Assembly: GCA_026874595.1 (NCBI GenBank)
Contig: CM049306.1
Location: 27,335,519-27,399,518 of the forward strand
Direction of reading: 5' to 3'
DNA length: 64,000 bases
Origin: Sipunculus nudus
Taxonomy: Eukaryota > Annelida > Sipuncula > Golfingiida > Sipunculidae
Shown piece after piece: positions 49,501-61,500 of the stretch (position 1 is its first letter; every line of letters starts with the position of its first letter). The translations under genes were made by a program, and so were the position numbers. The notes under the pieces were generated by a model. The model searched no databases and was not told the DNA's origin. It saw nothing but the letters and a program-made list of their open reading frames with translations.

Positions 49501-52500
49501 ACAGTACCGTAAAAGTCGTTGTAGAAGTCGCATCCTTATTACAAGTCGCACCCTGACTTTAAGGATCCCCTTGGGGAATACCCGTTAAAGTTTTGTTTAT
49601 GGATAAGTCCATAATAGAAGTCGCACCCAGACTTCAGAGGCGTCCTAAGGCGTCCGATTCTTATGGAACTGAAGTATCATTCCCTGCGGTGCAAGACTAC
49701 AACCAACGTCCCCGTAGAACTAACGTGATTTATAAACATAAAAATAAATGAAACAGCTTAAATACAATGTTTAAAATTATGGAATATCAGAATCATTACA
49801 TATAAAGTCGGGGTTCAGTTGTCAGGTAAGATTTGTAAGTGCCAGAGTCAGATGCGTCAGATAACATTTTGTGCTGTGAACCGATGTCATTATTGCCGTT
49901 TCTAACTAGGTTAAGTAACATAAGAACGCAAATATCAAGTTAAATGACTAAATGAATATGAATAAAATAAAAGTCTTGAGCAAAATACTATCACAATCAA
50001 GCAACTGTTTAAATCCTTAAAGATAGTCAAAAGTAGAGTGAATTCATTAGACTATGATTAGTTTGCGAACGCGTGACGAGTCCCAATCCGCCGCATGGGG
50101 CATATGTTTAACTGACTAAACACAACTGAAGGATGGAATGAATGATTTAGTTTGAATTTATTCACCTAATTTCTTAAAAGGGCTCTTAAACGTAATAGGT
50201 AACCCTTGAATTAATTATTGCAACTGACCATCAAGGCGCGGCGGCACATGCACGGTATTACTGATATCACTGAATTATGTCAGTCGACAATGCCATCATA
50301 AACGCTTTATTGACCGGTCAGTTAAATGTAAAATAAACACCATTGAATTAACTGGTATTATATTTACTGAGACTAATGATTTTTATTCTGTGATTATATC
50401 TGGAAAGTCTAATTTCTATCGTTATCAGTGATTATGTTCAAATTACTTGGATGTCTGGAAACCTCAGCCGTGTTGAACCAGATCCATCATGACACCAAAC
50501 GATGTTGGTTCTTGTGGAATTTAGGTACGTATTTGGCCATTTCAGTAAATAAAATATATAATAGTATGGTGTTTGTTATTTCATTGTACTTTATTAATGT
50601 GGCTTCATTGAATAAATCACGAATACGTCAACGCACGATTGGCTGTAATGCATGCGTGTCGCCATATTGTTGACGGGGCATACGATCGTCATGAACGAGA
50701 CGGGGGTAAAACACGAAGCAAATTGTTTATTTGCAGCTCACGTGAAACGTTATCACAATCCCATACACTTCTAAACCACAAGATGGTGACGGTGACCTAA
50801 TGTTTCTTAATATGGGAGTTTATAACCGTGGATATCAGTCACGGAAGGCTTATTTGACCTGGGGATGTAAAGGTCATTGCACGGGTGACCCGGGGCTTCA
50901 ACTTATGCTACACGACTTCAAAGGTCAGCTGGTACCAAGCGCTCAACCGGGCAGGCAATAGAATTCATGATGTGTCTTTAGTGCCCGTTCGAATGTGACG
51001 CAACATTACATGTATAAACAGCTATGGATCTGCAAGTTTACATAATGACACGCATACCCATAGAGATTCAACGGAAAGAAAGTGTACGTCAAAGAGCAGC
51101 AGACTGACATATGGGTCAAATTGACTCATGATATAACAGTTATGCAGATTAGGAAGTGTCACTTGAATTGCAACTTGTCAGAACAGGTAGGCCTTGAACT
51201 GGGCAAATTTATAATTTGCATTTCATGTTAATAAAATGGAAATTCCGTCAGTTCACCAAACATAAGGCAGGTTTTCATAAGAGATGGTTAAAGATGTAAA
51301 TTATTGGGGAAAGACGTTTCACAAAGCACTGGTTAAAGGTATCGCCGATTATCGCTCAACTGACGTCGTTCCATGTACCGCAAAAGCTGACTGGGACGGG
51401 ATAAGTACGTATTACAAGTCGCAACCCGACTTTGCCAGAAAATTCTGGTTTTTAGAATTCGATTTCTTAGTACAAGTCGCGACTTCAACAATGACTTTTA
51501 CGGTAGGTTTACCATAATCTGTCCCAACATAGACAGGCCTTTATATAAAAAGAAGACCTGATAACTTCAACGTTTTAAGTATTATAATGAAGAATTTTGA
51601 GAGACACACAGGGGGGAGGGGGCTCTTCTGCTATAGACTTGGATTTTGACATATTCATGACATATTTAATGGGTTCTGCTGCCTGCTTGTCTCACCATCT
51701 TGGTATGCATCCACTATCACAGAAAGTAAGCCTCCTTTTGGGGTACACGGTTTCCCAGTTCTTGTGCGCCCTCCCTCAATGAAGAATTCAAAAGACTGGT
51801 TACATCGCAGCAGCTCTTGCATGTACTGAAATCAGAGTGAACAATTAAATCAAAATGTTGTTTAAAACATAAACTGTATGATATCTGTCATTTTTTGCAG
51901 GAAAAAACATCATTACACCACATTTGAATAAATCTTATTAAGACATAAACCAGATTTGATTAAAGGGACAAAACATTCCAAAAATAAAAGTACATACATA
52001 CTTTGAACATTAGAGTTACAATTTGTGTATAGATGAGTTCAGTGAATATATGCTGAAGTACTGTGGTTGGCTTTATTTTTGCAAGGCTGAAATTTCACGC
52101 TTTCTTGCAATTTCTGGTTCAGTCATTAAATTAGGACTTGTATCACAGTTGATATGTAGGCTATCAGAGTCTGAGTGTACAGGTAATGGATGGACCAGTT
52201 TCGAAACCAGGCACCAATTAGGTTACTAATGAGGTTGTTTTCAGAGGTCATCTTAGTTGATGGGGCATTTTATTCCCGAGGGATTCATATTCGCGATTAT
52301 TTCACATTCTCGAATATCGCATATATAAAGCCTCGCAAACAAAAGGCAACCACAGTATGTACAGGCTCCAGAATGCCCATCTGACAAGGGTTAGGTCGGC
52401 TTAACAAACCAACTGTGCAGCATAAGCTTTTCTTTCATTACATACACTGGCTCTTGTATGATATGTAGCGACATCAATGTATAAGTAAAAAATATTCTAT

Positions 52501-55500
52501 ATAATCTCTTAGTGTGAACTGGATGTGCTGTTGTGTTGATACCCTGTACTGTTGTGCAAGTATGGCCTTGCTGGACAAACAACATGTGGGAAGTCTGTAT
52601 TGTTATGTGATTACTAGCCCCTTTTGTAAGTCTGAAGAATGTCTTTACTGCTGTATAACTTACTGCTTGTAAGATGGCCCTGTATATATGGTCTTTCTTG
52701 TCCCCTTTATCCAGTTTGCGTCTGATGAAAAAGCCTCCTAGGGCTTTTGCCAACATGCTACAAAACAGAAAGCCATAAAAAAAATCTGTCTACTAAACGA
52801 CAGATTTCTGGTCCTGATCCATATCCTTGCATAATTTTAAACAGAACATAAAATAATTTGCTAATCTTGGATTAACTATTTCTGTCATGAATGGGTGGTC
52901 TATTTAATACATCTTCATATACATATCCTTTAATAATGTAAGTTAACTACTTCTTTACTATTCCATCTAACTATATACCAATAAGAAATGAATCCAGTCC
53001 AGCTATACCTACAGACAGGACTTTACTTATGAATTAGAGATAATGATTATAGATAATGATTTAATGTTACAGATCCTACATGCACTAATGACAACTCCCT
53101 ATAACAGATAATAAAGGTTGACCTCTGGCATGTTTAGGTAAGCTACATGTAAACAGAAACAATGAAACACAAATTTACACTTTTAAACGATAATACATAA
53201 ATATTTTTTTTGAAAATGACTTCCCTTCATCGACAATCACATTTCTATGGATGATCTCCCGATAAAGACACAGAAACAAGGACCCTACTTCTAGCTACAA
53301 AAACTGACCTTCCCCTACAGAACACAGTATGCCATAATTCATATACAGTGAAACCTGTCTAAAACAGACAGTCAAGGTACTCAGTCATTTTGTCCTTAAT
53401 AGTGAGGTGTCCTTATTAGGCAGGTTGACCATGATTGCTAACTGAGGGATTATAAATAAAGACAACGAACGGCTGCAAGAATGTGTTTATTGTATTATAT
53501 CAGATTTCATGTGTATGTACAACATATTCATGCACACATCATGCATTCAATATCCATATACAAACTGTGATTATTTTTACTTATCTCAAGTAGTGAACAA
53601 AATAAGGAGAAAAGTCTATGAAGACATCCGTTAAAACAATGTTCATAAACTCGCGCACGCTCTTTTTCGCTGATTCACACAGTCGAATAAGCTTGACTTC
53701 CTCATATAGCATAAGCTCCCGCCCAGAAGTACGTGTGGTGCCATCTGGCGGCATTGCCTAAAACTCTCCTTGTTCAGCTGTCCAAATGCGATAATTTCAA
53801 AGATAATGACGAGGTTGATAATGCGAAGATTGTAATGGTTACGAACCTGGGAACATTCGCTTTTATAGGTGAATGTAGCTTTAGCCTAAAATAAACTTTC
53901 TTGATGATGGTTGTTTGGTTTGATTTGCTTTAATGTTGAAGGCACCCGAGATTAAACGAACCCCTAAGAGCTTGTGCACGGCGGCACGGTATAAACAGCT
54001 ACAGAGCGAGCAGATGTTTGACACTGAGCAGATCAGTTTGAGATAAACTGAGCAAAAAACTGATAAATTAATATCAAACAGCCTGCTATAACAAAGTGGC
54101 TAATTTTACAGTTAGATATTGCATGGTGAGATCAGGGACGCATGGGAAATCGGTAGCCGTTTAATCAATTTAATGACCCCGAGGTCGAAAAATGTGCAGC
54201 TTCTAAACGTGTGAGTAATCAACCGTGAAATAAAGTGACACGATGTTTACCGCTTCATATTTGCTGTGTTTAACTTAGGAGCACATCACACCGTGACATG
54301 AGCACGGACATGCATTAAGGTAATAACTGGGGATTGCATAATTCGTTGTGTTCCAGTCCCGGGAACAGCAACAGTACCGGTAGTCTATAATGTTGCCTGG
54401 GGCGAGTGATCAGTGTCTGCCGGAGGTGACGTATCGTGTCCGCATTTGTCAGGTTCATTTACTCTTAGAATGTTGGTTTGAGTTGAAATCTGCTGTCCGT
54501 TGTCTGCATTAGCAAGGTGCCCGCTTTGCAGAGGTTCCACTTATACATAACATATAGGCAATTTTGAAGGGACTTAACTATCTTGTCCGTTATAGCCAGT
54601 TGTCTGCCTAAGTGAGGTGTCCATTAGACCAGTTTTCACTGTACTATAGATAGTTGATACTGAGCTACAAGATGTGTTATGGAAACTGTTTTATGGTTTA
54701 TTGATACTGACATACTGAGCTACAAGATGTGTTATGTTAACTGTTTTATGGTTTACTGATACTGACCTACTGAACTACAAGCAGTCTTATGGAAACTGTT
54801 TCATTGTTTATTGATACTGACCTACTGAACTACAAGTAGTCTTATGGAAACTGTTTCATGGTTTATTGATACTGACCTACTGAACTACAAGTAGTCTTAT
54901 GGAAACTGTTTCATGGTATATTGATACTGACTGACTGAACTACAAGTAGTCTTATGGAAACTGTTTCATGGTTTATTGATACTGACCTACTGAACTACAA
55001 GTAGTCTTATGGAAACTGTTTCATGGTCCATTGATACTGACCTACTGAACTACAAGTAGTCTTATGGAAACTGTTTCATGGTATATTGATACTGACCTAC
55101 TGAACTACAAGTAGTCTTATGGAAACTGTTTCATGGTTTGTTGATACTGACCTACTGAACTACAAGTAGTCTTATGGAAACTGTTTCATGGTATATTGAT
55201 ACTGACCTACTGAACTACAAGTAGTCTTATGGAAACTGTTTCATGGTTTGTTGATACTGACCTACTGAACTACAAGTAGTCTTATGGAAACTGTTTTATG
55301 GTTTGTTGATACTGACCTACTGAGCTAAGATGTGTTATGGAAACTGTTTTATGGTTTATTGATACTGACCTCCAGAACGGCATGTTGAGGTTGTCGCCTG
55401 CTGCTATGTGAGGAGAGGGTAAGTCGCTGTTCCACAACAAGAACGTCAATAAGATATAATCAAGATGACTCCGATGGCAGGGTAAAAATATCACAGGTAA

Positions 55501-58500
55501 ATCACGCTACAAAATAATTCGAACAAGATAAATAAAAATAATTGAAATAGATATAGAGAGCTGATGTATTAGATAATTATACTGCAACACCAATACTGAA
55601 TAATTAAAATGCATAACACAAAACTCAAATAATATAAAATGGTGATTTCCAAATTTCCAAACTATTTATAAAGCTTTCCCATCTATCGCTTGTGACTCGT
55701 ATATGATTTGGTTTCATTTTCAACTGATCTTAGCTGGTACACCGTCACCTGGATATTTACAAACAGAAAACAACCATTCCCTTTTTTATCTGTAAAAGCA
55801 GTGGGACAAAAACACTGTTGATATCACAAAGTTCAGTATTTGTTAAAATAAATGTTGAAAAGGCTAATTTTTTATTATAATAAAGGTTTGTCCTTCCTTA
55901 TTGCATTACAACTACAAATACTTTACCTTGCACACACGTTTAACCATCTCTATCTGTCCCATGTGTATTTGAAGTGACATCAGTATACGGCCTAGGAATT
56001 TGTGCAAGAACCACCCTGTGAACCTGCAGACAATATTTAAAACCAACATTAAGCTATATGTAAAAATGCAAGGGCCATATTACTTTTAATTATAAAGAGA
56101 ACATTCATTCTTGATTTATTAATTACTAAAGCGTTTTCTTATATGATCTATATTTCAGTTATATTTTTAAATCTGTGAAACATATAGGTCCATATGGGAG
56201 TTAAACCACTGCTGATCCACAGAAGTACTTTTCTCCATATGGGAGTGAAACCACTGCTGATCCACAGGCTTACTTTCTTCATTTAAAATGTACTGAGAAT
56301 TGAGATGAAAATTTCATTTCAGCATAGACATTGAGTATGAGAATTGTATTCTCACCTTGTAAACCAGCCAATGATATTGTTCCTCAGTTGTTTATATCAA
56401 ATCTTATCATTCTCACCTAGTAAACCAGCCAATGATATTGTCCCTCAGTTGTTTATATATAATCTTATCATTCTCACCTAGTAAACCAGACAATGATATT
56501 GTTCCTCACTTATTTATATCAACTCTTTTCATTCTCACCTTGTGCACCAGTGACTGATACTGTTCTTCATTTGTTTACATCAACTCTTATCATTCTCAAC
56601 TTGTTAACCAGTCACATGAAATTATTCTTCAATTGTTTATACTAACTTTGTCTCTTATCAATCTCACCTAGTACACCAGCCACTGATATTGTTCCTCATT
56701 TGTTTATATCAACTATTTTCACCTAGTAAACCAGACAATGATACTGTTCCTCATTTGTTTAAATAAACTCTCATCATTCTCTCCCAGTTAACCAGAAAAT
56801 GATTTTGTTCCTCACTTGTTTATAAAAACTCTTAGCATTCTCACCTAGTAAACCAGCCACTGATATTGTTCCTCATTTTTTTTATATAAACTATTCTCAC
56901 CCAGTTAACAAGACAATGATATTGTTCCTCATTTTTTTATATAAACTATTCTCACCCAGTTAACCAGACAATGATATTGTTCCTCATTTGTTTATATAAG
57001 CTCTCATCATTCTCACCCAGTTAACCAGAAAATGATATTGTTCCTCACTTGTTTATATAAACTCTTAGCGTTCTCACCTAGTGAACCAGCCACTGATATT
57101 GTTCCTCATTTGTTTATATAAACTCTTTGCTCTCTTCTTCATCACTGCTTCACTAACATTTTTATTATCTGCAAACAAATATAGTTGTGTATATTTATTA
57201 TATTAATTTTGACTTAAATTTAAAACAGTCAGTTCCACTCGCAGGTGCCCATCAGTTTTAGCCAATGATTAAGAGACCCTGACAATGGCAGAACACTATG
57301 AGCACAACAGGATTAGAGAATGCATTTATTATCAAACTTATCAGGTTTATATCTTTCAGTCCTTTGGACACCAATTTGTGATGGTGCTAATGGCATCATT
57401 TAGCTGACAACTGGATTTATTTGATCATATAAGTGGTACAGACTTGACCAAACATATAATAATTAACTTCTATTACATGATGTCCATGACCCCATTACTC
57501 CAGTAAACATATTGTGACAGAACAAACTGAGTCATATTCTGAAGTAACTGTTTTATGCAATGTTCCTGTATGTTAAAGAAATAAAAAACTAGATGTGTTG
57601 GAACGACAAGAATGCCCCCGTCTGGGGCAAATTAGAAACATTTGTTAAATTTTGAAAAATTTTTTAAGTTCAGGAGGTGTCGTATGGTCAAAAGTAGGTC
57701 AACAAGGGCAAAATGCAAACTCAATCTGTAACGGGTCATTATCAAGCAACACACCAAAAATCAGGCCAGTATCTGCAGGCATTGTGAAAAAAAGTTCATA
57801 CATGTGCATTTTCCATAAAAAATTTCTGTCTTTCATGAAATTGTCTATGTTTAGGAGCCGTAAAACAATCAAAAGTAGGTCAACCGGGACAAAACGCGAA
57901 CTCGATCTGTAACTGTCATTATCTGCCCACACATAAAAAATCAGGGTGGTATTTGCAGGCATTGAGGAAAAAAGTCCGTAAATTTGCATTTGTTATGAGA
58001 ATTTCTATTTTTCATGAAACTTTCTATGTTCAGGAGCAGTCAAATGGTCAAAAGTAGGTCAACTGGGACAAAACAAGAACTCGATCTGTAACTGGTCATT
58101 ATCTGCCTACACACAAAAAATCAGGCCCGTATCTGCAGGTACTGCGAAAAAAAGTCCATACATGTGCACTTTTTTATGAAATTTTCTATCTTAGAGCACC
58201 GTAATCAGGCAAAAGAAGGTCAACCGGGACGAAACGTGAACTCAATCTGTAAATGGTCTATATCTGCCTGCACACCAAAGATCAGGCCAATATCTGTAGG
58301 CATTGCAAAAAAAAGTCCTTACGTGTGTATTTGTCATGAAAATTTCTATTTTTCATGAAATTTTCTAAGTTTAGGAGCCGTAAAATGGTCAAAAGTAGGT
58401 CAACTGGGACGAAACGTGAACTAGATCTGTAACTGGTCATTATCTGCCTACACACCAAAAATCAGGCCAATATCTGCAGGCACTGCAAAAAAAAGTCCGT

Positions 58501-61500
58501 ACATTTGTATTTGTCATGAAAATTTCGATTTTTCATGAAATTTTCTTAGTTTAGGAGCCGTAAAACGGTCAAAAGTAGGTCAACCTGGACGAAACTTGAG
58601 CTCGATCTGTAACTGGTCATTATCTGCCTACACACCAAAAATCAGGGTAATATCTGCAGGCATTGCGAAAAAAAGTCCGTTCATGTGTATTTGTCATGAA
58701 AATTTCTATTTTTCATGAAATTTTCTAAGTTTAGGAGCCATAAAGCTATCAAAAGTAAGTCAACTGGGACGAAACGCGAACTCAATCTGTAACTGGTCAT
58801 TATCTGCATACACACCAAAAATCAGGCCAATATCTGCAGGCATTGCGAAAAAAAGTCTGTACAACTGTTTGATTTCAGAATGAGGGAATGACGGAAGGAC
58901 AGAATGACGGACATGGGTAAAACTATATGCCCCGGCCACTTTGTGGCGGGGGCGTAAAAATTACCAGGGTCCCTCTTTTTATTCAATGATTGCTATTTTT
59001 TGCAAATATAAACAAATTTTGCACAGAAATATCTCCACAAACCAAAAGACAGCCCTTATCATATCTTGCGTCATTTGCAAAAATCACTATATTTTTTATG
59101 ATTTTATTATTAAGGCTGGTGAGCAAAAAAGTATTTATGTATTTTGAAGATGAAGATTTAATTCCCTTATATATGCTCAAATTATTGGTCTGAATAACAA
59201 ATGCAAAATATATATAAACTTTGTTGAATCATTTATCATCACAACAACGATCCAGAAAAATATGTGATAAATCTCTCAGTTATCATTACATGTGAACTGC
59301 AGTACATAACACATAAAACAGACTCACTTGCAAGCTCTTCCTGCATTGTTTTCTGTATGGCTTCCATCACTCTGTGTAAGACAAGGTAACACCATCATTA
59401 TACCTCTGACAGGCAGCATGGCATCACATTTCCTCTTGGCTGGTCTGTCTGTTAGTGTTAGCAACTTTATGCAAAAGAATGGAGTGGATTTTGGTGATAC
59501 TTGGTGGTGGGTTAGGATAACTTCCAAGGATCAGTTTTTTAAATTGTAAAGGTATTCCAGATCACCATCACAAATTTTTTATTCAAATGATCAGAGATGG
59601 AGGACTCGAGTCCTGACTTGAGTCCCAGGGACTCAGACTTGTACTCGGACTTGTAGTTAAGTACTCTAGAATCAGATCAAGTTCAAACCTACTGGCAGTA
59701 GAAAAGCTCTGTCACAAACCATAAGAAATTTATGCACATATGCAAATGATTAACAGAATATTACACAAAATAGCTCTACATTGGGAATTAAATGTTATTA
59801 AATGTTCAAGTAAAAAGCATGTCTATATTAAAATAAAAATACTAATGGCAATTTCAAATTTACATTTCAAATTTCTTTTGATAATTAGATTTTATTTTAC
59901 TTGGACCCAAACTCGAGCTACCTGGACTCGGACTTGCACTCAGAATCAGATGGTGTGGACTAGATTTCATTTCTGCATATGGTTATATATTATTGTGACA
60001 GTACCGGTAGAAAATTTTTTTCATCCTAACTAAGGCACAGGCATTCATGGGTATCAGGGTCTGCTTTGTTCCAGTGCACCTGTCACCTGGGTGGATCAAC
60101 TCCTACTCAACACAGACACATTGACATACACAAGTACATTTGTCCATGTGGCTTACTCCTATTACTGACTAGCACCAATTTTCTTAAACCAAGTACCAAA
60201 TACTACCGTAAAAGTCGTTGCAGAAGTCACATCTTTATTACAAGTCGAACCCTGACTTTTAGGATCCCCTGGGGAATAGCCATTAAAGTTTAGTTTCAGG
60301 AAAAGTCCATAATATAGGTCGCACCCAGACTTCGGAGGGGTCCCAACCACATGATACTTATGGAATTTGAGTATCATTCCTTGCGATGCAAGACTACAAC
60401 CAACGTACCCGTTGTACCTATGTGGTTTATAAACTAGATAAACCATTTAAACATAAAAATAATTGGACAGCATTAATACAATGCTTATATTTAAGGAATA
60501 ACAACAGAATCTTAACATATAAAGTCGGGGTTCAATTGTCAGGTAAGATTTGTACAGTGCCAAGGTCAGCTGCGTCGGATAACATTTTGTGCTGTGAAAC
60601 GATGTCATTGTTGCTGTTTCTTACTAGGTTAAGTAACATTAGAATGTAAATATCAAGTAAAATGACTTTATTTATAAACTAAAAGAGTCTGAGGCAAAAT
60701 ACTATCACAATCGAGCAACTCTTTCAATCGTTATAGATCGTCAAACGTAGGGTGGATTCATTAGACTAAGATTAGTTTGCGTACGCGTGACGAGTCCCAA
60801 TCCGTCGCATTGGGCATGATTTTAACTGACTTAAGACAACTGAGAGATGGAAAGAATAATTTAGTTTGAATTTATTCACTTACTTTCTGAAATGGGCTCT
60901 AAAACTGAATTTAGTAACCCTTGAATTAATTATTACATCTTACAATCTAGGCACGGCACACTTAAATCACTGAAATATATGTCAGTCAACAAGGGGATAA
61001 TGAACGCTTTTTTGACCAGTCAGTTAATGTAAAATAAACATAATTGAATTTACAGGTATTATATTTACTGAGACTAATGATTTTTTTTTCTTTGATAATA
61101 TCTGGAAAACCCAATTTCCATCGTTATCAGTGATTATATTCAAATAGCTTGGATGTATGGCAAACTCAGCTGTGTTGAACCAGATCCGTCATGACACCAA
61201 ACGATGTCATGACGTTTAAAAAATTAAAAAAATCATGAATACGTAAACGCCCAATTGACCATAATGCATGCGTGCCGCCATATTGTTGTCATATTGTGCC
61301 GCCCATACAATCGTCCTGAAAGAGACATGGGTAACACACGAAGCAAATCGTATATTTGCAGCTCACATGAAACGTTATAACATTGTTATCCAAAACGCTT
61401 GAATACCACAAGATGGTGACAGTGACCTAACAGTGCTAAATATGAGAGTTTATAACTGTGGGTATCAGTCACGGAAGGCTTAGTTGACATTGGGATGTAA

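Noticed and set aside
51284-51517. 77-codon open frame at the end of the 2-kb TA-flanked element
   Set aside because: Its last codons are the terminal inverted repeat and the sibling element has this frame broken; not a transposase.
54655-55369. Regular 55-bp array as a possible CRISPR-like repeat
   Set aside because: Units are contiguous with no unique spacers, and the context is a eukaryotic intron; it is a minisatellite.
57652-58358. Open frames of 64-96 codons in the pearl-like array
   Set aside because: They repeat with the ~180-bp unit, change frame between units and show no domain.
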